DNA of 64,000 bases from an uncultured Anaerolineales bacterium (lineage in GTDB: Bacteria > Chloroflexota > Anaerolineae > Anaerolineales > UBA4823). Under the pieces are notes generated by a model that saw only the letters and a program-made list of their open reading frames with translations, searched no databases and was not told the DNA's origin. The stretch is taken from assembly GCA_937928795.1 (NCBI GenBank), contig CALFWB010000055.1:1-64000 (forward strand), read 5' to 3'. The position numbers and the translations under genes are program-made. Shown here in pieces: positions 25,328 to 34,368 of this stretch. Each line of letters begins with the position of its first letter. Within the stretch, counting starts at the first letter, position 1.

Positions 25328-28300
25328 TTAGCGCTTGACGCCGATTAGCACCCGCTTGCCGTCAATTTGATGGCTCTCCTGATAACTATCAGCCGGTGGG
25401 GTATCGGCAAAGAGGTTAATCGTCAGAGTCTCAGCCTTAATGTAATCACCCCAGGTGCGGAAGATCTCTGCTAAAGCCTCATCGGCTTGATAGTAAGTGC
25501 TGATACGATCCTCGATATTAAAGCCGGCTTCCTTGCGCATGGCTTGAATACGCCGCACCAGTTCTCGGGCAAGACCTTCGGCACGCAATTCAGGGGTTAC
25601 GTGGGTATCAATGGCAACTGTAGCTAGCTTATCGAAGGCAACGGCTAATCCTTCCGCAGGCTTGGTTTGGACGAGGATTTCATTCGGTTCTAGCTCGACC
25701 CTCTGTCCATCTATCTGTAGTGGAACGTTCAAGCCGGCTTGCACCAAAGCCGCCACTTTTGCTGCTTCCATTTCGGCTAGAGCCGCGCGCACTTTGGGGA
25801 ACTGCGCGCCGAATTTGGGCCCGAGCAACTTGTTATCCGGCAAGATTTGATAGGTGACCAACTGCTCGGCCTTCTCAACAAACTCGAACTCTTTGACGTT
25901 CAACTCATCTTTGATGATTTCCACCAGTTCAGGTAGCAGAGTTTTGGTCTTTGCGGCATAAACGAAGACCTTTGCGAGCGGTTGACGGACTTTCAGAGCG
26001 GCCGCGTTGCGCGCGCTCAAGCCCAAGCTGGCGATCTGCCGCGCCAGTGCCATCTGCTCCTCCAAGTCACTGTCTACGGCCGCTTCATCGGTCAGGGGCC
26101 AAGAGGTATGGTGGACGCTTTCATAAGCGGTTGGGCGGACACTACGCACTAGGTTTTGATAAATCGCTTCGGTGACAAAGGGAATAAACGGCGCCAAGAG
26201 ACGGATGAGCTTGACAACCACATGATACAAGGTCGCGTAAGCCAGCTCTTTATCCTGATCTTGCTCCGATTTCCAGAAACGGCGTCGTGAACGACGCACA
26301 TACCAGTTGGTCAGGTCATCCAATAAGGCTTCAAGAGCTAAAGTGGCTGTCAAGCTATCAGAATTTTCGAGGGCTTGGGTAACCACTGGAGCGACCTGGT
26401 TCAAACGGGTGAGAATCCAGCGGTCGAGCAGGTGATCGCTTTGTGGTGTATTTCCTTCGGGGTAAGCGGGATCGAACGCAAAGGTCGGCTCCCACCCATC
26501 CAGACGGGCGTAGGTCGCCAAAAACGTATAAACATTCCACAGCGGAATCAGGAAACGCCGCCTAGCTTCGTCACCGCGATGATAACCAAACAGGAGATCG
26601 TTTTCTGGCTTGTGATTGCAGTATAACCAGCGCATCACGTCCACGCCCATCTTATCCGCTGCTTCGTTGAATTCGATGGCGTTTCCCCAGCTCTTGTGCA
26701 TCGGGCGACCATCTTCAGCGAGGAGGGTGCCGTAACCAAAATTTTCCAGGAAGGGCGGCTCGCCGGCAATTACCGTTGCCATGGCAAGCAGGCTGTAGAA
26801 CCAGTTGCGGAACTGTCCGGGGAACGATTCGCTGATCCAATGGGCTGGGTACCACTTGCGCCAATAGGCTGGATCGGAGCGATAGCGCAAGGTGCTAAAG
26901 GAAACAATGCCGGCGTCCAACCATGGGTTGCCTACGTCGGGGATGCGGCTCATCTGCCCGCCACAAGTCGGGCAACTTAATTTGACCGCATCGATGAAAG
27001 GTCGGTGCGGGGTATGGTGATCGAAGACATCCAGACCGGCTACTGCTCGTTGCTGTAATTCAATCTCACTGCCAATCACCTCATACTTCCCGCATTGCTC
27101 ACACACCCAAATCGGCAGTGCCAGACCCCAATAGCGCTTTTTGCTGATCATCCAATCGTGCATATTGCGCAGCCAGTCCATCTCGCGGGCGTAGCCGAAC
27201 TCAGGAATCCAGCGGATCTGGTCAACGATATCCATAATCTGATAGCGCAGGCTGCGCGCTTTTTCCTCAGGGGTGAGTTGATCACGCGGTTTGTCATAGA
27301 CCTCGCCCATGCTGATAAACCACTCATCCACGAGGCGAAAGATCAATTCTTCCTTGCATCGCCAGCAGGTTGGATAGCGGTGTGTATAGGGTTCAACGTG
27401 ATAGAGCAACCCTTTTCGTTCCAAATCCTCAAAGATTGGCGTCGCCACCTTCGAGACGTGCATTCCACTTAGCCAGCTAAAGCCCTCGACAAAGTAGCCT
27501 TCATCGTCCAAAGGGGCGACAATGGGTAAGCCGTATTGCTTGCCCAATTGAAAGTCCTCGGCGCCACAGCCGGGGGCAATGTGAACAATGCCGGTACCTT
27601 CGGTTTCGCCGACCTCATCCCATAAAATCACGCGGTGGGCTTCGGCAGCGGTGAAGGGGATATTTTGGATCAATTCCTGCATCTGGGTAAACCCACCGCG
27701 GCTTTGGGCGGCCGGCAGGTCATCAAAGGGCCCGAAATAGTACCAGCCTTCCATCGCCGAGCCGGGCAATTCGCCTAAGACCTCATAGTCTCCGCGCAAC
27801 ATATCCAATGTGCCTTTGGAGAGGTAAAGGATTTGATCGCCTTGGCGCACTTTAGCATAAGTCAGTTCGGGACCTACTGCAGCCGCAACATTGCTGGTCA
27901 GAGTCCAGGGAGTGGTCGTCCAGACGAGGAGTGCTTCTGGTAAACCGCTTTGAGGGTCATGGCGCAGGGGGCTATCTAGGGCTTGACTCTGCCGCAGCGG
28001 AAAGCGTAAGGTTACCGAACGGTGGGTTAGCTCGGCATAGCCATCCGTCACGATCTCATGCTGGCTGATACCGGTGGCACAGCGTGGACACCACGGCATG
28101 ACATCGGCGCCGCGGTACAACCAACCCTTTTCCCAGCACTTCTTCAAGAAGTACCAGATCATGTAGTTGTTCTCGTTGGAGAAGGTAAAATAGCTGCCAC
28201 CCAATTCGGGCATCCCCAAGCGCCCGACGATTTGCTCAACGGTATCGGTAACGGGGCCCTCAGGGCCCTGAATGGTGATCACCCGCTGTGGGTCTTCAAG

Positions 28301-28774
28301 GAGTTGCTCTGCCAACCAGCGTAACTGATGCGGGTCGTTCCAATCCATCCAGTAACCGAGACGGATGGATTGTTCCGTCTGAACCGCCGCATACTTCAAG
28401 ACGCGGGCTTTACAGGCGCGCACGAATTGCTCCAAGCCATAATTTTCGATATCCTTCTTGGTCTTGAAGCCCATTTCTTTCTCGACTTCGACTTCTACCC
28501 ATAATCCCTGACAATCAAAGCCGTTTTGATAGCGCAATTCACGCCCGCGCATCGTCCAGAAGCGATGATATAAATCCTTATAAGTTCTGCCCCATCCGTG
28601 ATGGACGCCCATCGGGTTATTGGCGGTAATCGGACCGTCAATAAAAGACCAATGCGGCTTGCCCTTATGGATTTCACGCATTTTTTGGAAGGCTTGAGAA
28701 GTCTTCCAAAATTCTAAAATCTCCCGTTCTTGGGCGGGAAAGTCAACTTTGGTAGGGACTTCACGAAACGGCAT
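25328..28774 (-). CDS. ileS: Isoleucine-tRNA ligase
   Basis: 1148 aa class I aminoacyl-tRNA synthetase. The HIGH-equivalent is PMGVHHGWGRTYKDL near residue 54, and the KMSKS-equivalent is PMHKSWGNAIEF near residue 690. The editing domain (CP1), a zinc-type CWRCKEE site and CPTCGGQM cluster, and the C-terminal anticodon and DUF5915-like domains follow. The gene lies behind an isoleucine T-box, consistent with regulation by uncharged tRNA-Ile. The catalytic motifs differ from E. coli-type IleRS (HVGH and KMSKS); I know this GVHHxWGR variety from other bacteria. Confidence 0.96.
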   Translation of the reverse strand: MPFREVPTKVDFPAQEREILEFWKTSQAFQKMREIHKGKPHWSFIDGPITANNPMGVHHGWGRTYKDLYHRFWTMRGRELRYQNGFDCQGLWVEVEVEKEMGFKTKKDIENYGLEQFVRACKARVLKYAAVQTEQSIRLGYWMDWNDPHQLRWLAEQLLEDPQRVITIQGPEGPVTDTVEQIVGRLGMPELGGSYFTFSNENNYMIWYFLKKCWEKGWLYRGADVMPWCPRCATGISQHEIVTDGYAELTHRSVTLRFPLRQSQALDSPLRHDPQSGLPEALLVWTTTPWTLTSNVAAAVGPELTYAKVRQGDQILYLSKGTLDMLRGDYEVLGELPGSAMEGWYYFGPFDDLPAAQSRGGFTQMQELIQNIPFTAAEAHRVILWDEVGETEGTGIVHIAPGCGAEDFQLGKQYGLPIVAPLDDEGYFVEGFSWLSGMHVSKVATPIFEDLERKGLLYHVEPYTHRYPTCWRCKEELIFRLVDEWFISMGEVYDKPRDQLTPEEKARSLRYQIMDIVDQIRWIPEFGYAREMDWLRNMHDWMISKKRYWGLALPIWVCEQCGKYEVIGSEIELQQRAVAGLDVFDHHTPHRPFIDAVKLSCPTCGGQMSRIPDVGNPWLDAGIVSFSTLRYRSDPAYWRKWYPAHWISESFPGQFRNWFYSLLAMATVIAGEPPFLENFGYGTLLAEDGRPMHKSWGNAIEFNEAADKMGVDVMRWLYCNHKPENDLLFGYHRGDEARRRFLIPLWNVYTFLATYARLDGWEPTFAFDPAYPEGNTPQSDHLLDRWILTRLNQVAPVVTQALENSDSLTATLALEALLDDLTNWYVRRSRRRFWKSEQDQDKELAYATLYHVVVKLIRLLAPFIPFVTEAIYQNLVRSVRPTAYESVHHTSWPLTDEAAVDSDLEEQMALARQIASLGLSARNAAALKVRQPLAKVFVYAAKTKTLLPELVEIIKDELNVKEFEFVEKAEQLVTYQILPDNKLLGPKFGAQFPKVRAALAEMEAAKVAALVQAGLNVPLQIDGQRVELEPNEILVQTKPAEGLAVAFDKLATVAIDTHVTPELRAEGLARELVRRIQAMRKEAGFNIEDRISTYYQADEALAEIFRTWGDYIKAETLTINLFADTPPADSYQESHQIDGKRVLIGVKR

Positions 28775-28821
28775 ACGACCTCCACTTTTAAGAAAATCAC
28801 AAGCATAATATCAAAATGATG

Positions 28822-29131
28822 AAAAACTCTCGTCCCATCAGGGACGAGAGGAAAAAGCCGATCTCCCGCGGTGCCACCCTGTTTCCTGCCGAGGCAGGCA
28901 ACTCAACAATGGTCTGTAGAGCACACTTAGGCTCTTCAAACCACTCGTTCGCAATAACGGTGGACGTAACCGGCTTCCCTACTCGGCGCAAGTACAATCC
29001 AATGCCTTTCAGGTCGCAGCTCCGGAAGGATTTTCCACCCGTTGGTCTGCCCCGCCTCACACCGCTTGCGGGTTCGCTGTCAGCACCGCCTGGGTGTACT
29101 CGTTTCCATCATCGCTTTTGGCAACCGATTG
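28822..29131 (-). promoter_or_regulatory. T-box leader of ileS (Ile, AUC specifier)
   Basis: On the minus strand the canonical antiterminator box AGGGTGGCACCGCG is at 28880-28867, followed by a terminator stem CTCTCGTCCC/GGGACGAGAG (28850-28827) and TTTTT (28826-28822). Stem I has GATGGAAACGAGTAC, and alignment with the pheS leader in this window places the specifier at AUC (29031-29029), an Ile codon. It permits read-through into ileS when uncharged tRNA-Ile binds. Confidence 0.92.
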
Positions 29132-29137
29132 GGACAA

Positions 29138-29166
29138 ATTATGCCATATTTTTGAAAATTGGTCAA
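29138..29166 (-). promoter_or_regulatory. Promoter of the ileS T-box
   Basis: Minus strand TTGACC (29166-29161), 17-bp spacer, CATAAT (29143-29138). Start expected near 29131. Confidence 0.72.
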
Positions 29167-29215
29167 CGCTTCGCATTTTTTAGAACGCAGATCCCTACCT
29201 TTTTCTGACAAGTCG

Positions 29216-29224
29216 TGTTATACT
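29216..29224 (+). promoter_or_regulatory. Extended -10 promoter of rpsB-tsf
   Basis: TGTTATACT gives TGn plus TATACT (29219-29224). The start would be near 29231, leaving a leader of ~139 nt before rpsB. Confidence 0.6.
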
Positions 29225-29271
29225 ACCGCCTCGCTCCGCATGGAGAGACAAGAATCACTCACGCTTTCTGA

Positions 29272-29328
29272 CCTGTCTGTGCGTGCCGCTGTGGGGAAAA
29301 CGCCTTGCAGCAAGCGGTTGCAGACAGG
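29272..29328 (+). promoter_or_regulatory. Structured rpsB leader hairpin
   Basis: CCTGTCTG (29272-29279) pairs perfectly with CAGACAGG (29321-29328); an inner stem CCGCT (29286-29290)/AGCGG (29313-29317) encloses a purine-rich loop. Many ribosomal-protein leaders bind their own product, so autoregulation by S2 is a possible role; no known motif was recognised. Confidence 0.5.
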
Positions 29329-29369
29329 GTAGACGAAAGCGGAGGAATAACGCAAAAAGGAGTATTTGT

Positions 29370-30329
29370 ATGTCTGTTGTTTCCATGAAAGCTCTCTTAG
29401 AAAGCGGTGTTCATTTTGGTCATCGCACCCAAAAATGGCACCCGGCCATGAAGCCCTATATCTTCACCGAGCGGAATGGCATTCACATCATTGACTTGCA
29501 GAAGACCTCTAAAGCGATTCAGCAAGCCTACAATCTGGTGCGAGATACGGTCGCCGAGGGAGGCACCGTGCTGTTCATCGGCACCAAGCGTCAAGCCCAA
29601 GAAACGGTGCAAGCCGAAGCGATGCGCTGCGGCATGCCCTACGTGACGGTTCGCTGGCTGGGTGGAATGCTCACGAATTGGCGCACGATTCGCCAGCGGA
29701 TCAATGAACTGGAAAAGCTGGAACGTATGCGCGATAAGGGGGAATTTGGACGCCTGACCAAAAAAGAAGCCTTGGTGCTGCACCGCAAAATCGAACGCTT
29801 GGAGGTCTTGCTAGGGGGTGTGCGCCAGATGGTACGCCTGCCGGAATTGGTTTTTGTGGTTGATGTCCATCGCGAAGCTACTGCGATCCATGAAGCTAAT
29901 TTGCTTAACATTCCGGTCATCGCCATGGTGGATACCAACTGCGACCCAACCAACGTGGATTACGTTATCCCTTCCAACGATGACGCCATTCGCGCCATCA
30001 AGCTGGTTGTCTCTAAGATTGCCGATGCGGTCATCGAAGGGAAAGCCTTGCGCAAGGAGATGCCCGAAGAGGCGCTGATTTCAATGCCCATGGCGGAAGA
30101 GGAAGAACTTACGGATGAAGAGCTGCTTGGTGAAGCCACCTTGGCTAAGATCAGCGGGCGCATCAAAGCTCCGCTAGATGAGGATGTATTTGGTGAACCC
30201 GATGAGGACACTTACGATATCGACTGGGGTACCGATGAGGAAGAAGAGGAGAGAGCGCGCGGGCGAGCTAGCCGCGAGGACGAGGAAGATGATGAAGATT
30301 TTGAAGATTCGGATGAGGACGAGGAATAG
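29370..30329 (+). CDS. rpsB: 30S ribosomal protein S2
   Basis: 319 aa from ATG 29370 (AAAAAGGAG upstream), rather than the in-frame upstream reading. Standard S2 body: [84 protein letters not shown]2 normally ends near residue 240; here a ~90-residue acidic tail follows, closing with runs such as [11 protein letters not shown] and EDSDEDEE. The gene precedes tsf by 2 bp, the common bacterial rpsB-tsf order. Confidence 0.97.
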   Translation: MSVVSMKALLESGVHFGHRTQKWHPAMKPYIFTERNGIHIIDLQKTSKAIQQAYNLVRDTVAEGGTVLFIGTKRQAQETVQAEAMRCGMPYVTVRWLGGMLTNWRTIRQRINELEKLERMRDKGEFGRLTKKEALVLHRKIERLEVLLGGVRQMVRLPELVFVVDVHREATAIHEANLLNIPVIAMVDTNCDPTNVDYVIPSNDDAIRAIKLVVSKIADAVIEGKALRKEMPEEALISMPMAEEEELTDEELLGEATLAKISGRIKAPLDEDVFGEPDEDTYDIDWGTDEEEEERARGRASREDEEDDEDFEDSDEDEE

Positions 30330-30331
30330 TC

Positions 30332-30937
30332 ATGACAATTACAACGGAACAAATTAAAGAATTACGCGAAGCTACGGGTGTAGGTATCCTAGAGTGCCGC
30401 AAAGCCCTAGAACAAGCCAACGGGGACTTCAAGAAAGCCGTAGATATCCTGCGTGAGAAGGGCCTCGCCACGGCAGCCAAGCGGGCTGATCGAGAGGCTT
30501 CGGAAGGTGTGCTAGAGTTGTATTCGCACGGTGGAGGTCGCGTCGGCGTGATGGTCGAGGTGAACTGTGAGACCGATTTCGTTGCTCGCTCAGAACCGTT
30601 CCGCACTTTCGCTCACGAGATCGCCCTTCAAATTGCCGCCGCGGCACCCCGCTATATCCGCGAGAGTGACATCCCTGAAGACGAATTGGAACACGAGCGC
30701 CAAATTGCCCGGGCTCGAGCTCTAGAAGAGGGCAAACCCGAAGCGGTGGTTGAAAAAATCGTCGCTGGGCGCATCGAGAAGTTCAAAGACGAAGTTTGCC
30801 TCTTGCGTCAGCCGTATATCCGCGATGAAAATATGACCATTGAGCAATTGCTTCTCCAGAACATTGCTTCGATGGGTGAGAATATCGTCATCCGCCGTTT
30901 CGTACGTTGGGAACGCGGTGAAAGCACAGAGGACTAA
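30332..30937 (+). CDS. tsf: Translation elongation factor Ts, short form
   Basis: 201 aa. The N-terminal UBA-like domain (EQIKELREATGVGILECRKAL) and the core TDFVARSEPFRTFAHEIALQIA are typical. It is the GDP/GTP exchange factor for EF-Tu. The length is that of the short EF-Ts forms known from Thermus and some other phyla, compared with ~283 aa in E. coli. It starts 2 bp after the rpsB stop. Confidence 0.97.
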   Translation: MTITTEQIKELREATGVGILECRKALEQANGDFKKAVDILREKGLATAAKRADREASEGVLELYSHGGGRVGVMVEVNCETDFVARSEPFRTFAHEIALQIAAAAPRYIRESDIPEDELEHERQIARARALEEGKPEAVVEKIVAGRIEKFKDEVCLLRQPYIRDENMTIEQLLLQNIASMGENIVIRRFVRWERGESTED

Positions 30938-30944
30938 GTTTGAG

Positions 30945-30972
30945 AGAGCCAACCCAGCGGTTGGCTCTTTTT
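30945..30972 (+). terminator. Hairpin terminator after tsf
   Basis: AGAGCCAACC (30945-30954), loop CAGC, GGTTGGCTCT (30959-30968), then T residues. It may partially separate rpsB-tsf from pyrH, which starts 23 bp later. Confidence 0.78.
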
Positions 30973-30976
30973 ATGA

Positions 30977-31714
<738 letters not shown>

Positions 31715-31738
31715 GGTTAGACTAGTATGATTGACTCT

Positions 31739-31850
31739 ACTGCAAAAACATTGAATTCTCACCACGGAGACACAGAGTCACGGAGTTCTTCTTCATTATC
31801 ACCTCGGTGTCTCCGTGTCTCTGTGGTTTGATTTTGACCTTTTTTGCAGT
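31739..31850. repeat. Palindromic element, family F
   Basis: About 112 bp with short inverted ends (ACTGCAAAAA at 31739, TTTTTGCAGT ending 31850). Inside, CCACGGAGACACAGAG near 31762 and CTCCGTGTCTCTGTGG (31811-31826) are imperfect inverted copies. Similar CCACAGAGACACGGAG-type repeats are known to me from intergenic DNA of many bacteria. No coding capacity. Confidence 0.75.
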
Positions 31851-31925
31851 GACCTCATGATTATATTGACTTCTCACTTCGCTCGAAGCCAGATACCAAG
31901 CGGGTGAGCTGATCCCGCACTTAGA

Positions 31926-32576
31926 TTATTTTAGACTCATTGCGTAACAGCGGTTCTCGATTTCGCGTCCAAGCCAAGGCTTCCATAGGTTTGTGCGGCG
32001 CACCTCGATCAGCTTAAAGCCGATCTTTTCGTATAAAGCACAAGCAACCTCATTCTCGGAGGTCGTCTTCAAATGCACACCTTGTACTTGCTCAAAGCGA
32101 AGTCGGTCGAGATACCACTCCAATAACGCTCGGCCGATTCCCGCGCCCCTTTGACTCGCTTGAATGTTGATATGGAGATGAGCGGGAAAACGCCCGAGAT
32201 CAGGGTGAAGCATTTGCCGCTTGAGCATCGCTTTGCCCAAATTCCAAAGGTACAGACGGCTTTGTTTGCCAAGATGATAATCCCCTCTCGCAAGGCGGAC
32301 AAGAAGGTTGGGGAGGACCTTTCTTAGGACGATGCAATTCATCCGCCGGCTATCGGCACAACCGAGAAGGTATCCAACAACTCTGTGTTCGCTTTTTGCC
32401 ACCCAGGCATGGTTCGGTTCATAATCTGTGTAGTAAGCGCAAAAAGCCTCACAAAACAGGGTGCGATCCTCGAAGAAATGTTCCACCGAAGACCCAAAGA
32501 AAGCTGTATCAGCAGCGATTTGGAATACTGCTGCGCGATCCTTGAGCTGAAAAGGACGAATTTCAAAGGGGAGCAT
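31926..32576 (-). CDS. GNAT family N-acetyltransferase
   Basis: 216 aa from ATG 32576, directly after the stop of the PIG-L gene; the longer reading would overlap that gene. It begins with IRPFQLKDRAAVFQIAADTAF. The acetyl-CoA site is RGAGIGRALLEWYLDRL in HINIQASQRGAGIGRALLEWY, and the family's closing segment is SENEVACALYEKIGFKLIEVRR. Acceptor unknown. Proximity to a deacetylase suggests linked sugar or cofactor chemistry, but that is only an inference. Confidence 0.85.
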   Translation of the reverse strand: MLPFEIRPFQLKDRAAVFQIAADTAFFGSSVEHFFEDRTLFCEAFCAYYTDYEPNHAWVAKSEHRVVGYLLGCADSRRMNCIVLRKVLPNLLVRLARGDYHLGKQSRLYLWNLGKAMLKRQMLHPDLGRFPAHLHINIQASQRGAGIGRALLEWYLDRLRFEQVQGVHLKTTSENEVACALYEKIGFKLIEVRRTNLWKPWLGREIENRCYAMSLK

Positions 32577-32581
32577 AAGAA

Positions 32582-34012
32582 CTAGCGAGAACTGATCTCT
32601 AGCGGAAAGGTGAGGATCGCTTGCCAAGCGATTTGATCCAATACTCCTACGGTGCCATTGCGCACTTCTGCGCTAACAAATAGCAACCAAGGCTGGTTCA
32701 GGGTATCTAGTGCGAGGTGGGTACAGACCTGATTATGCTGAACGATTGCCCTCCCTATGCCTGACCGGCCGGCTCGTCCTTCGGCTGAATAATGGTAAAT
32801 TTGCTCCCTTTCATCAACTGCCAAAAGGCGGAGGACATAGATGAAAGCTCCATTCGCCTGCCCACGTAACTCAGCACATAACCACAATTCATCATCCTGG
32901 CTATGAGCAACATAAAGGGCAATCCAATCTGAAGGAGGTATCAAGCGGCGGGTTACGGAGTCGCCCTGCGGGTCTTCTTCGATTGGCAAGATTGGCTCTT
33001 TCAGCGCGTTCACCCAGGTTTTCGGTTGCATCCGGTCGCCGCTGAAAATCACTTCTAAATTTTTCACCTCAGGACGATCGAACAGCTCATTACGACGCAC
33101 AAAACTCAGCAATAAATTGCGCAAGGTTCCTAACTGGCTCTGATAAACTAGAGTTGCTTGCTCTTTTCGCGCCATCTCCTCTTCCGTGAGGTCTAGCCGA
33201 TACCACACGGTGTCCAAGCTCCACATCTTATTCGGTGGCAGGAGATCAGCTTCTGGGGCATATCGTTTCGGGTAGGGAAAATCGGGGCGATGGATCAGGT
33301 ATGCCAATAGCTCAGGTTGATAGTCAGGTTTTTGGCGTTGAATGAGATAGACGGCAAGTCGCACAAAATTGCTCAATCCCCAATGGTCGGGGTGTGTATC
33401 AGCGGGGTGCGGATAGATGATCAGATGTGGACGATAAGATTCGATGAGACTACGGATGTCGTTTAACAAGTCCTCGCCAGCATAGACAGCGTGCGGGTTG
33501 AAGGTCAGGTGATAAGGACTGCGAGAGGTGCGGGTATAAGGGGATGTATAGGGCTCCTCCCTCGACCAATGGCGTAGCCAGAGCTGGGGTGTGCCTCGGT
33601 CGGGATAACCGAGGAAGATCACTTGTTGGCTATTTACTCCCAGTTGCTTCAGCGCTCGCAAGGTTTCTTGTTGGCGCACATCGCCCATGTGGATAAAATC
33701 CTGCGTTCTGGGGTAGACGCGACGGAATTCCTCCATGGTTCCAAAAATCTGTCCATCACCGTTGGTTTCCAAAACAACACGGACATCAATACCTGCTTCA
33801 ATAGCTTTTTGAATCAATCCCCCGGCTCCCAAAGTTTCATCATCACAGTGGGGGGCAAAAATCATCAATCGGTGAACGCCTTCGAGGGAAATTTCGGGGA
33901 GGTCGAAGAGAATAGAAGAACGGCTTTCAGGCGTGAAGAGATACACCCAAAATAAACTCGCAATCAGGAGGAGGAGAAGTAAGGCCGGGATGAGCAGTCT
34001 TTTCTGTGCCAT
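32582..34012 (-). CDS. PIG-L family deacetylase, membrane-anchored
   Basis: 476 aa. An N-terminal membrane anchor (LLIPALLLLLLIASLFWVYLF), then the LmbE/PIG-L zinc deacetylase domain: MIFAPHCDDETLGAGGLIQKA (APHxDDE zinc motif near residue 51) and HPADTHPDHWGLSNF. These enzymes remove acetyl groups from N-acetylglucosamine-type substrates. A further ~170-residue beta-type domain at the C-terminus is not recognised. The stop is 5 bp before the GNAT gene start, so the two are cotranscribed. Confidence 0.9.
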   Translation of the reverse strand: MAQKRLLIPALLLLLLIASLFWVYLFTPESRSSILFDLPEISLEGVHRLMIFAPHCDDETLGAGGLIQKAIEAGIDVRVVLETNGDGQIFGTMEEFRRVYPRTQDFIHMGDVRQQETLRALKQLGVNSQQVIFLGYPDRGTPQLWLRHWSREEPYTSPYTRTSRSPYHLTFNPHAVYAGEDLLNDIRSLIESYRPHLIIYPHPADTHPDHWGLSNFVRLAVYLIQRQKPDYQPELLAYLIHRPDFPYPKRYAPEADLLPPNKMWSLDTVWYRLDLTEEEMARKEQATLVYQSQLGTLRNLLLSFVRRNELFDRPEVKNLEVIFSGDRMQPKTWVNALKEPILPIEEDPQGDSVTRRLIPPSDWIALYVAHSQDDELWLCAELRGQANGAFIYVLRLLAVDEREQIYHYSAEGRAGRSGIGRAIVQHNQVCTHLALDTLNQPWLLFVSAEVRNGTVGVLDQIAWQAILTFPLEISSR

Positions 34013-34368
34013 GTTCCTGCTCTGTGGTACCGTCGCAGTGCTGAACTTGAATTATACCTGTAAGCGAGAGAAGGTTATGAGGTAGATACTCAACCAGCAG
34101 TGATATATCGAAAAAATGGCTTCTTCATGAAGATTGCCGTAAAGACCGCTAGTTGTACGGCTGATTTTGCCCCCTATGGCAGACCACCGCATATTAGGGA
34201 GCATCAAGGAAAGTCCTAAAGAGCTGTAAGATTTACTTTGGCTCAATGCCTAATCTAGTGTATAATCACCCTAATTATCCAAATTTGGCTAAGCCAAGCT
34301 TTTCGCCTCATTTCCTCCCCCTGGTTTGCTTGTTTGGATAGCCTAAGCCATACCGCTAGGAGGTTTCC
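34013..34368. other. Intergenic region before amine oxidase
   Basis: No gene is supported. It holds the divergent promoter regions; a clear plus-strand promoter is at 34238-34266 and a ribosome site TAGGAGG lies just before ATG 34369. Confidence 0.6.
34238..34266 (+). promoter_or_regulatory. Promoter of amine oxidase gene
   Basis: TTGGCT (34238-34243), a 17-bp spacer and a perfect TATAAT (34261-34266). Confidence 0.72.

Noticed and set aside
28797..29208. Open frames on both strands in the ileS leader
   Set aside because: They coincide with T-box stems and terminator; composition and position fit an RNA leader, not a gene.
29283..29369. Longer S2 start at 29283
   Set aside because: The extra residues lie in the structured leader and are not S2-like; ATG 29370 has AAGGAG.
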